This document shows positions 54,771 through 64,000 of a stretch of 64,000 nt of DNA, in pieces. Origin of the DNA: Amblyomma americanum (Eukaryota; Arthropoda; Arachnida; Ixodida; Ixodidae); NCBI RefSeq assembly GCF_052857255.1, contig NC_135505.1, forward strand, positions 54,114,792-54,178,791, given 5' to 3'. The notes under the pieces were generated by a model. That model was not told where the DNA came from. It searched no databases and saw only the letters and a list, made by a program, of their open reading frames with translations. Position 1 is the stretch's first letter. Each line of letters starts with the position of its first letter. Position numbers and translations under genes: made by a program.

Positions 54771-55556
54771 ATTTCAACTCTTTATAACACTGCCTCTTCG
54801 GTTATTTACCCTAAAACTTCGCCCCACCCCGTGCTTTCCTCTCAGTCACCTCTTTCCTATGTTTTTAATTTAACTCTCCCTCATTGTTCAATATATACTT
54901 ACCTTGTGCCCTGCACCTCTTGCTGCCATTTCTCAGGAACCTTGCTACCGCAGTCCTTTCTCCTTTATTTAGCGCTTTCTGTGAACTCATCCCTGTTGCT
55001 TCTTCATTTAAATTCCTTTTTTATGCCCTCCGGTGTTTCGTTCCGCCATAAAGCATAATTCTTTTATCCGAGTTTTTCAGGTCAACGCAGCCACCTGTCG
55101 CAGCCGGAAACGTAGCCTTCCAATAACAAGTTCACTATCTCTCCACGCTCCACACACTCGTATTCCTTTGAACTGGGGTGGCATTTTTCTTTTACTGTTT
55201 TGCAGGCCAGCTGGTCCATCCTGTTTAGCAGCCTTGATGCCTGGACAAGATTCACCCTACCGATTCATACACCCTTGCCACTTCACGAACCTTTCCACGT
55301 ACTCGGTCTTCCTCCTGGGAGTGAAGACACTATTTGAACCCCGCCAAACATGTACGCTTTGCCCAGATGGACACAAGTCCGCTTGTCCCAACGTTGGCAA
55401 GCAGCCTGAGGGTTTCCCTTGCTAAGGGACAAGGAAACAAGGAAGGGCCCCTCTCTCATTCACTTGGTGGCTATCAAGAGCCAACTGCCCACCCTCTCTG
55501 CACCATGAACTTGCATGAAAGAGCATTTGAAAATTCATATTCTTTAGGCAATACTC
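54771..55556. other. anonymous DNA, pyrimidine-rich
   Basis: No recognisable gene. A 130-codon plus frame (55033-55425) has no family signature. Confidence 0.4.
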
Positions 55557-56975
55557 TGTAGGCCGCCCGGCCAGCTCGCGCTTTTCAAGCGACTAATAGA
55601 AAGGAGATATGCAGGACGCGCGCAAAAGTTACCGGAGGGGGCGGGGGGGGGGGGGGGGGTAACCCTGGCTTTAAAAAGCGCCCGTAACGGAAGGCACGGG
55701 GCCACTCGCGGGGAGCGGTCTATTCATGGTGGGAGCGCTGGCCGGGGTCTTTCGTGTGTGAATGTTTGCCCGGGTGTTCGGGGCTCGTTTCGCTATGCGT
55801 TCCGGGACTGGTTGCCGTTTCCTTGCTCAGGCAACTGTTTTGCTACACTAGTGCAGGCACGAGCGTTTGTTATAGATTTTGTTTCGTTTGCTGTAATAAA
55901 TGCGTCTTTCTTGCAGCAAATGCGTCGCTTGTCGGGTGATTTGCCGTTCCTAAACGATTTTATCAAAAAGCATAGCCTTCATATGACGACCAAATATGGA
56001 GTTAGAAGTTCCGGCAAGCCCGGTAGAGCCCGCTTCAGTTATGCGCCACAGAGTTTAGCATCCGCTCATTACACCCGTGCCACGTTTTGTCGCCAACCCT
56101 CTCGCTATTATGGTTCTGGGTTAGCGCGGTAATGTTCCAGCTGGTCTCCAGAAACGTATAAAGAAGTCCCGGAAATGAACGATGGACAAAATCTCAGGTA
56201 CAACCCTCGATAAAGAAAACACTGAGCTCGCTTCTGCTCTCGCTAACATGTCGGTCTAGTTAGCCGCTCTTTCAGCTCACTAAGACACAACGCTCGATGA
56301 ACACGAGACGACAATAAGGCAAGGTCGGCGGAAACGTGGCGTCAGCATGACATCACTCACTCCGGTGTGTCGTTCGATCTTGCATCTACAATACAACCAC
56401 GTGCCGACGAGGAAAACCTTTACTATGAGTTTCACGGGATCTTACCCCCCTCGTACATTCCTGGAAACCCCGGGCCAGCCACCAATACCATGGAACCAGT
56501 GGAAGGCACTGTTTTCGCAGCTATTTTGCTCTGATAGTAACATCAGTCCGGCAATCAAGCCAGTCTCCTTCTGAAACTTTTCTCCTACGCCTCACAGTGC
56601 CGACTTACGAAGGACACAAAGATGCGAACTCTTTTATATACTTTCTGCAGAAAATTGCAGACTATCGCAGCGCTGAGGCCCTCTTCAAAGACACCATGCG
56701 TCAGCGAGTCCTTCCCGCCGCACTTACAGGGTCCGCCGCACGCTGGCGTCGCTGCCAGACGTTCTCTAGCTGGAGCTAATTTGAGGATTCGCTGAAAGCG
56801 GATCGTCGTATCGATGGTGATGCGACAATGTGGTCCTTCTTTTCAGGACGCGCGACTACGCTAGCCTAGATGAACTCGCCAAGGAAGCCCCGGCAATCCA
56901 GGCTGCTCTGCTAGGACAGCTGGGCTACAGGTCTCCCCCAGCACCGGAAACTTCTCTGGAGCTGTCTTGTGCGTA
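55557..56975 (+). mobile_element. Ty3/gypsy-like element, 5' part (possible LTR and gag)
   Basis: GC-rich 5' part (55557-about 56150) has a TATA-like CTTTAAAAAGCG (about 55670) and AATAAATGCG (near 55896) in LTR-like order, but the LTR ends are not defined. A 17-G run lies at 55643-55659. Gag pieces follow from about 56182. Homology stops abruptly near 56975 where a LINE begins; no pol remains. Confidence 0.6.
56182..56975 (+). pseudogene. gypsy-like Gag fragment
   Basis: From ATG 56182 (MDKISGTTLDKENTELASAL) through stops into FLETPGQPPIPWNQWKALF. Then comes the capsid-like TYEGHKDANSFIYFLQKIAD and VLPAALTGSAARW, and finally DYASLDELAKEAPAIQAALL. The A-L-x-G-x-A-A-x-W block is the conserved core of gypsy Gag. 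Three or more frame breaks. Confidence 0.7.
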
Positions 56976-56977
56976 GA

Positions 56978-58430
56978 GACGAGTGGCGTGCGGACCCTTT
57001 GCGCCTAATCGGACGTATTGCTCCTAAAACCGGCGGCGCTCACTCCCATGTCGCACGACATTTGGTGGAAGCTGTTTTGCAACCGCGCCTCATTTACCAA
57101 GCACAGTTCCAACACTTCACCACAGCTCAGGGGGATGGTCTGGAAGCCGTCAATCGAGAGGCAATGAGAGCTTTCTTTTGCCTCCCACGCATCACACCGA
57201 TCGTGGTACTTCAAGAAAATGCTCAGTTAAATACCCTTGACGAGCTTGTGCAGCAGCGCCGTGATGCTCGTAGCGTTAACGCCACACTTTTGTATTCATC
57301 GGGAGCACTCCGGACCTTCGCTTCATCACACACCGCACTGTCGCCGCCACCGTCAGTTCTTCCTGCGTGGGACTTTGTGTAACTGAGCGACAACAAACCT
57401 ACCGATCTAAGTCGCCCGATCTCACCTTATGCGGCATCGTCCCTTCGCGAGCGAATTGCGGAACAAGATAGTCACCTATGCCGCGGCTGAATTATTATAT
57501 ATGTTGATGCCAGTATCCAGTGCTGTGTAACGACGACTACCCTTTACATTCTCTGCCAGTCTGAACTTAACACGTCGTCCAGGTTACGATTCGCGGAACC
57601 TCCTACTTCCTTTTGTAGTGATCTGCTTGCTATACAAGATGTGCTTCGGTCTGTAGTCGCAGTTACTTTGCTCCCCACAACCCTCATTATCATCCGTACT
57701 GACGCCTTCGAGCAACTCGTCTACTCAGGCGCGTCAGCCGCAGCCCAGAAATGTGCCAGAATATATATCGCCTGGCGTCTCGCATCCCGCAAGCCATTCG
57801 AATTGGGTGGGTCCCACATTACCTACTCAACTCACAAAGATCTGCAGAGATTCTGCAACTCGCTTGCCAACCCTACCGACATCAATGCCTCAATTGCTCA
57901 GTATGGATGATGCTACCCTCCTTCTCACAAGAAAAGAACACCTCTGGTGCCGCACACGTGCTCTCGTCCCTCCGTATGCGATAATCCTCCATTGCGGTCT
58001 TACCCGTGCAGAGAAGGTTGTGCTCCAGAGGATCCGGTTCGAGGTTGCCCTCACCCCTGCCGTAACTCAGACGTGGCCTCAATTTCGCCATATATATCGT
58101 CGCCTAGGATGTCCAGTCTGCAACTCGCAAGACACTGATGCTGACATTCACCACCTGTTGTGGGTCTGCCGGCACTGAAGCCAACTAGGATTCGCCACCT
58201 GGCAGCAGCGGTTCTCCACCCAGACAACGCGTCCTCATATATTGATTGGACGCAGGGGCCACAGCCCCACTCCATCCTCGCATTCATTAAATCGATCCAC
58301 TTTTCCTGCTTTATTTAACACCCACCCACTCTTTTCTTTCCTTCCTCTTTTCTTCCCATCTCTGCTTATGCCCAGAGGCAATAAACAACGCTATCAAAAA
58401 AGAAAATTCCGAGTAGAATTTTTTTGATAT
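56978..58430 (+). mobile_element. RNase H-bearing LINE, 3' half
   Basis: Plus-strand I/R1-like non-LTR element, 5'-truncated. RT thumb (56969-57370: PLRLIGRIAPKTGGAHSHVA, VLQPRLIYQAQFQH, LPRITPIVVLQENAQLNTLD). A decayed RNase H follows (near 57600: RFAEPP; 57640-57740; then RIYRLASRIPQ and WVPHYLLNS in the next frame). The last domain (57753-58178) has a C-x2-C-x8-HH-x4-C knuckle (CPVCNSQDTDADIHHLLWVC). The 3' UTR ends in GCAATAAACAACGC and an A-rich tail at about 58400. At least three frameshifts. Confidence 0.8.
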
Positions 58431-58640
58431 CTCATACAGCACAGAGTAGTGGAGGAAAAGTACGAATGAATGGGAATGCATAAAATTTCTGCTGGCCAGT
58501 AAATAAATTGCATAAACAGTCTACAGCGTAGGCGTTGAGGTTAAACCTATTAATTTCGAGTGCAAATCGATGATGGGGTACTTTCCTGAAAGCGTTTTCA
58601 AAATAGAGCGCCTACTAGTGTATTTGAATCAAGATTACAG
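58431..58640. other. spacer
   Basis: Short AT-rich gap between the LINE tail and the SINE. Confidence 0.4.
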
Positions 58641-58882
58641 CCGCCGTGATGGCTTAGTGGTTATTGTCTCGGCTGTTGATCCGAAAGACGTGAGTTTTGT
58701 TCGCGACCGCGGAAGTCGCTTTGCGATGGAGGCAATGTGCTAGAGGCCCGTGTACATCACGGTATAGTTGGACGCTAAAGAACCCTGGGGGTCGAAATTA
58801 ACTGGAGCCCTCCACTACGGCGTCTCTCAAAGCTTGAGCCGCTTTGTGTCATTAAAACCCAATAACCAAATCACTATTAGAA
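58641..58882 (+). repeat. Ruka-like SINE, copy 4
   Basis: Full-length but diverged: CCGCCGTGATGGCTTAGTGG head with box A, body AGAGGCCCGTGTACATCACG, AAAGAACCCTGGGGGTCGAA, GGAGCCCTCCACTACGGCG, and tail CATTAAAACCCAATAACCAA. Confidence 0.85.
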
Positions 58883-60508
58883 CTTATATATTTGTTTAAT
58901 AAAATACTTCCGTGTCACATACTTCTGTGTGTTGTTGAAATATATAGATATTAGAAACCTTTTTATTGCGGCAACATGACAGATTTATGAATAGCTTTCA
59001 AAAACGCTTTTTAGAAAAAAATGTGAAGATGTTTGGGCCGCCAAGAGAGAGGATCATTTTTGAAACTAAATCTACATTGTCCGCTTTCCAGTCTCCTTGC
59101 AGCACTCTTGATGGCTCTGATAATCTTAAAATGCGACCTAAAATATTACTGTGTATTTTAGTATATTATAGTTGGTGCCACCAACCACCGAGGAAAATGT
59201 AAACTTTAGTTATATATAGAGTTTTGTAAAACGGCTAGAATTAAAATTTCATTTGGCGTGACTGAAGGACTTGAATGAGTTGATGCTGGCAAGATGTTTT
59301 CAGATTATTTGTGAATAAACATGATTAATAGCAAATTACTCGTACTTCGGCTGCGTGACCATTGGCATTCGGACCATTCTTATGTGAAACATTCTTGGGC
59401 GAAAATTGTGAATAGTGGAAAATATGAGTTACTTTCATAAAAACGTTAAAGGTAATGATCCATCCTTGCGTGCGAGGTGCAGCAAAATCCTTTTTAAAAT
59501 TTTTTCACCTCTCGCATTGAGCAGTTAATACTGCCGTAGAAAACCAAATGGAAAGGCTTTTGACGGTTGCAAAAACGTTAATAGCAAAAAATTCCTCTCT
59601 GTCGACGGAAAATCTGCAGATATGTTGACGTGAAATTTTACAATATGCAAAAAAAATTGCATTAATTACCTTTTCCCCGTTCAAAATTGCTTTTGGCCAG
59701 AAATGTTCGGTGTGACCATTCTGAGGGCTTGAGTATTTTGGGTTGATCGCGTACCCATTGCCAGCAATTCTCGGCAAGGCTTTTTTGAGAGCGAAACCAT
59801 TTATGAACAAAATGTTTTCATATGAAATAAGATTTCACTGTACCACTAAATATGTCTGCAGATCAGCCGAGGATAGTCTTGATTTTTTTTATCTATTAAC
59901 ATTTTTGCTGTCGTCAAAAGCGTTCCTTATTGGTGTTCGGTGCGACCGGTGGAAACACTTTAAATGAAAGCTTTTAGACAAACGCCATGAACGGACCGTT
60001 AATTTCAGTATTACCGTTAAAGTATGTGGCAATTTTCCAGTTATCAAAATTTTTGTACGAAATTTCTGATCGTGAAAGTGTTTTATGATAATTTTGCCAT
60101 GGTTGGTGCTACCAATTAATAGAAAAAAGTTCGCTTTATATTCTTGACAAATGATTGAAACTCTTTCTCAGACATTTAGTATCACTTCAGCAGACATTTA
60201 TTGTTAGTCGATTTTTTAGAGAGAAAACCCCTTATTTCCCTTCCTCAGGGTTTATATGAAGGATTCGAACCGTAGCGATGACTGGCTTTCGGTTGCATTG
60301 ATTGTGGATACGCCATCCCCTCATGTCATGCATTTTGTTCTTAAAATGTAACGAGCTAGTTTTTACTTACACGCTTTAAATGTTGTGAAGGTGCCGCAAC
60401 AAAAATTCCTAAGTGGAGTGCAAATTCCCGAGTAGTTGCCTTTGTGTATAGCGTTATTTATGTTGTCCTTATTTTCGGCAGACAACAAACAAGAATATCA
60501 TGAACAAT
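58883..60508. other. anonymous AT-rich DNA
   Basis: No gene recognised. Short related words recur (GTTGGTGCCACC near 59171, GTTGGTGCTACC near 60104, TTCGGTGTGACC near 59708, TTCGGTGCGACC near 59937), possibly an old internal repeat. Confidence 0.35.
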
Positions 60509-60534
60509 ACATAATAAATGCAGCGATGCAGCGA

Positions 60535-60588
60535 TGGCGTAGAGGTAGAACATCCACCTCGCGTGCAAGAGGACCGGGGCTCAAATCC
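60535..60588 (+). promoter_or_regulatory. tRNA-like internal pol III promoter at LINE 5' end
   Basis: Box A TGGCGTAGAGG (60535-60545) fits TRGYNNARNGG exactly. Box B GGCTCAAATCC (60578-60588) fits GGTTCGANTCC at 9 of 11 positions. Spacing equals that in tRNA genes. The 6381 copy has a complementary pattern: weak box A but GGTTCGAATAG as box B. Confidence 0.75.
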
Positions 60589-60887
60589 TGGTGCCGCGCA
60601 ATTCTCCACCGAGGTTTAAAAAAAAAAATCCGCGTGTCGATGGAATTGCATAACCAGACCTGGAGTGCGGCCTGATCTCGGTGACCAAAACCGACAACGC
60701 ACTCCCTCACCAGAGCAGGATTTGGCCACCCTGATGTAGTACTTGGCCACAACCTTCTATGATCAAACCAATTAACCCTCGGCCCTCAGTCCCCAGCGGC
60801 TGCAGAGCAACTGACCACGGCGGCGGTCAGACCTGTGACGCAGCGGAGGGTGCTAAGAATCTCTGGCTCCGGACAGGCCGCCATTAG

Positions 60888-63694
60888 AATCTGAACCTGG
60901 CAACGTTTAACGTTAGAAGTTTAGCTAGTGAGGCTAGCCTAGCAGTGCTGTTTGAGGAACTAGCGGGAATTAAATGGGATGTGATAGGGCTTAGCGAAGT
61001 TAGGACAGGTGAGGCGTATACAGTACTAAAGGACGGACACATACTGTGCTATCGCGGGTTAGAGGATAGACGAGAACTAGGTGTGGGTTTCCTCATTAAT
61101 AAGGATATAGCTGGCAACATAGAGGAGCTCTACAGTATTAACGAGAGGGTAGCAGCTATAGTAATTAGGCTGAATAGGAGGTACAAGCTGAAAGTGGTGC
61201 AGGCCTACGCACCCACATCCAGCCATGATGACCAGACCGTTGAAAGCTTCTATGAGGACGTAGAATCAGCAATGAATAAAGTAAAATCGCAGTACACTGT
61301 ACTGATGGGCGATTTCAATGCGAAGGTGGGCATGAAGCAGGCTGACGACCACGCGGTAGGTGACTATGGGATAGGCTCTAGAAATAGCAGGGGAGAGTTA
61401 TTAGTCGAATTCGCGCATAGAAATAATTTACAGATCATGAATACCTTCTTCCGCAAACGAGAAAACAGGAAATGGACCTGGAAGAGCCCCAATGGCGAGA
61501 TTAAAAATGAAATCGACTTCATACTATGCGCTAAACCTGGCATCATTCAGGATGTGGCCGTCCTCGGAAGGGTGCGTTGCAGCGACCATAGAATGGTAAG
61601 GTCTAGAATTAGCTTAGACTTGAAGAGAGAACGGAAGAAGCTAGCGAAGAAGAAGACCATTAACGAGTTAGCCGTAAGAGGGAAAGCACAGGAGTTTAGG
61701 ATAGCGCTGCAAAACAGATATTCGGCTTTAACTGAGGAAGATGATCTTGATGTTAATTCAATGCACGATAATCTGACATCAATAATTACGGAGTGCGCAG
61801 TAGAAGTAGGCGGCAGGACAGTTCGAAAAGATACCGGGAAGCTATCTCAGGTGACGAAAGATCTGATTAAGAAGCGCCAAAACATGAAGGCATCTAACAC
61901 TACCGATAGAATAGAACTAACGGAGCTATCAAAGTTAATAAATAAGCGCAAGGTAGCCGACATAAGGAAGTTTAATATGGAGAGAATCGAGCAGGCTATA
62001 AAAAACGGAGGTAGCCTAAAAACAGTGAAGAGGAAACTAGGCATAGGTAAAAACAAGATGTATGCATTAAGAGACAAGCAGGGCAATGTCATTAGCAATA
62101 TGGATAAGATAGTTAACGTAGCCGAAGAGTTCTATACAGACCTGTACAGTAGCCAATGTAATCAGAGCGCTAATGAGAAAGACAGCAGTGCACAGCAATG
62201 CGTCATCACGCCAGTAACGAAAGATGAAGTAAAGAAAGCCTTAGAAGCAATGAAAAGGGGAAGAGCAGCTGGGGAGGATCAGGTAACAGCAGATCTGTTG
62301 AAGGATGGAGGGGACATCGTGCTAGAAAAACTAGCCACCCTGTATACGCAATGCCTTATGACCTCGACTGTACCAGAAGCTTGGAAGAATGCAAACATTA
62401 TCTTAATTCATAAGAAGGGAGACGCCAAGGACTTGAAAAATTACAGGCCGATCAGCTTACTATCCGTTGCCTACAAAGTACTTACTAAGGTAATCGCTAA
62501 TAGAGTCAGGGCAACGTTAGACTTTAATCAACCAAATGATCAGGCAGGCTTTCGTAAAGGATATTCCACAATAGATCATATTCACGCTATCAATCAGGTG
62601 ATAGAGAAATGCGCAGAATATAACCAACCTCTATATATAGCTTTCATTGATTACGAGAAAGCATTCGACTCAGTGGAAACCTCAGCAGTCATACAGGCAT
62701 TGCGTAATCAGGGGGTAGAAGAGCCTTATGTCAAAATACTGGAAGATATATATAGCAACTGCACAGCTACTATAGTCCTCCATAAAGTCAGCAATAAAAT
62801 TCCAATAAGAAAGGGCGTCAGGCAAGGAGACACGATCTCGCCAATGCTGTTCACCGCATGTTTGCAGGAGGTATTTCGAGGCCTGAATTGGGAACAGTTG
62901 GGAATAAGAATAAATGGAGAATACCTAAATATTCTGCGATTTGCTGATGACATTGCCTTGCTGAGTCACTCAGGAGGTGAACTGCAAATCATGATCAGCG
63001 AGTTAGACAGGCAGAGCAGATCGATGGGTCTAAAAATCACATGCAGAAAACCAAGATAATGTTCAACAGCCTAGCAAGGGAACAACAGTTCACAATTGGC
63101 AGCGAGAGCCTAGAAATTGTGCCGGAATACGACTACTTAGGGCAGGTAGTGACAGCTGATCCTGATCATGAGAGGGAGATAACTAGAAGGATAAGAATTG
63201 GGTGGAGCGCATATGGCAAATTCTCGCAGATCATGAGTGGCAGTTTACCAATTTCCCTCAAGAGGAAAGTGTACAACAGCATGATCTTACCGGTACTCAC
63301 CTAAGGGGCAGAAACGTGGAGGCTAACGAAAAGAGTTCAGCTTAAGTTAAGGACAACGCAGCGAGCCATGGAAAGAAAAATGATAGGTGTAACGTTAAGA
63401 GATCGGAAGCGGGCAGAGTGGGTGAGGGAACAAACACGGGTTAATGACATCCTAGTCGAAATCAAGAGAAAGAAATGGGCTTGGGCAGGGCATGTAATGC
63501 GAAGGCAGGATAACCGCTGGTCTTTAAGGGTAACGGAGTGGGTTCCAAGAGAAAGTAAGCGTAGCAGGGGGCGGCAGATGGTTAGGTGGGCGGATGAGAT
63601 TAAGAAGTTTGCAGGCAAAGGGTGGATGCAGCTGGCAAAGGATAGGGTTAATTGGAGAGACATGGGAGAGGCCTTTGCCCTGCAGTTGGTGTAG
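60888..63694 (+). pseudogene. RTE ORF: APE endonuclease + RT
   Basis: One frame, open from the codon after TAG 60885-60887, carries the whole enzyme. Endonuclease motifs are TFNVRSLASEASL (N), VIGLSEVRTGE (E), YAPTSSHDDQ, MGDFNAKVG, NEIDFILC and CSDHRMV. RT motifs are EVKKALEAMKRGRAAGEDQ, NYRPISLLSV, QAGFRKGYSTIDHIH, FIDYEKAFDS, RKGVRQGDTISPMLF and the catalytic FADD at 62940-62951. No ATG precedes the endonuclease start in frame; the first start-like codon is GTG 60945, inside the domain. A one-base loss near 63035-63050 shifts the frame, and TAA 63302-63304 (TAC in the 3092 copy) cuts the C-terminal region. A last segment (63368-63694) reaches the natural stop. Only two lesions: a young copy. 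Confidence 0.93.
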
Positions 63695-63758
63695 TAAGGC
63701 TGATGATGATGATGATGATGATGATGATTATGATGATGATGATGATGACATAATAAAT

Positions 63759-64000
63759 TGATCACTGAGTGCTGGTAAAAGTGACAGTCGAGAACCTATT
63801 GGAGTGACAATTTAGGAAAAGGCCGTTAAAGCAGATGAACTACAATCACGGCACTGGCTGTGCAACTATTTTAGTCAAGCGAAAATTTGGACATTGGTTG
63901 CAAAGTCATTTTCAGTATTCTTTTGTAGCGTGATGCGTAATAAGACCAGGCTCTTTCGGAAAAGCTGAAGTCACCAAATAGCAGCACAGGCGAATTACAA
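63759..64000. other. flanking DNA, no gene seen
   Basis: Nothing recognised; starts with the right copy of the TSD (63748-63758). Confidence 0.4.

Larger units (their letters stand above)
60520..63747 (+). mobile_element. near full-length RTE LINE with tRNA-like head and 11-bp TSD
   Basis: A 3.2-kb plus-strand element bracketed by ACATAATAAAT (60509-60519 and 63748-63758). It consists of a tRNA-derived head (60520-60600), a non-coding leader (to about 60887), one large reading frame encoding endonuclease and RT (60888-63694) and a short 3' end leading into a (GAT)n tail. The TSD lies outside both the head and the tail, so the head moved with the element. The copy at 6381 shares the head and leader. 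No poly(A) tail is present, as expected for RTE. Confidence 0.93.

Noticed and set aside
63337..63765. His-rich protein on the minus strand
   Set aside because: It is the reverse translation of the (GAT)n tail and the RTE C-terminal region.
1..64000. tRNA genes, rRNA genes, CRISPR arrays, endogenous virus genes
   Set aside because: tRNA-like boxes found belong to SINE or LINE heads and lack a foldable tRNA; no regular spacer-repeat array, rRNA segment or viral polymerase/glycoprotein motif was seen.

Overview
The window reads as nuclear DNA of an ixodid (hard) tick, probably a metastriate. The main reason is four copies of a tRNA-derived SINE of the kind described in ticks as Ruka. Supporting this are layers of RTE, I-superfamily, CR1/L2-like, Penelope, Ty3/gypsy, BEL/Pao, piggyBac and mariner elements, AT-rich gene-free DNA between them, and eukaryotic splice and poly(A) signals. 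Nothing suggests bacterial DNA, an operon, a CRISPR array or an rRNA gene. Species is not determinable by eye.

Layout. 0-6 kb: a SINE, a Penelope-type hairpin, a gypsy RT/RNase H relic and a 5'-truncated RTE element with a target-site duplication. 6.4-20.9 kb: an old RTE copy that appears split in two (6381-8552 and 20181-20895) by 11.6 kb of other elements. The insert holds two minus-strand I-type LINE 3' halves (one carrying a SINE), a nearly complete CR1/L2-like LINE with a mutated 2A-like motif, a Penelope 3' half and a piggyBac transposon with introns. 21.1-23.8 kb: two more I-type LINE 3' halves. 23.8-28.5 kb: a BEL/Pao gag relic (minus) next to a gypsy-type element (plus) whose protease is followed directly by integrase, the Gmr1-like order, and by an 805-bp LTR. 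28.5-35.05 kb: an RNase H-bearing LINE interrupted by a 130-bp hairpin insertion, then a (TAA)26-tailed CR1/L2-like LINE. 35-41 kb: mostly anonymous AT-rich DNA with one decayed RT. 41.3-44.3 kb: two successive Penelope head-to-head inverted-repeat structures, the second enclosing a GIY-YIG relic. 44.3-53.3 kb: mostly anonymous, with the one plausible host gene, a two-exon secreted cysteine-rich (TIL-like) peptide at 50344-52144. 53.3-58.4 kb: a broken mariner, a gypsy gag relic and the 3' half of an RNase H LINE. 60.5-63.7 kb: an almost full-length RTE with an 11-bp target-site duplication whose 5' end is a tRNA-like pol III promoter.

Nearly all coding sequence here belongs to transposable elements, and every one I could follow is broken by frameshifts, stops or truncation. 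They do not form a pathway. What they record is insertion order, and target-site duplications fix it in several places. The most notable observations are the tRNA-headed RTE, the PR-IN gypsy order, the 2A-headed single-frame LINE, the Penelope palindromes and the secreted-peptide gene. All assignments rest on reading motifs by eye, with no database search.
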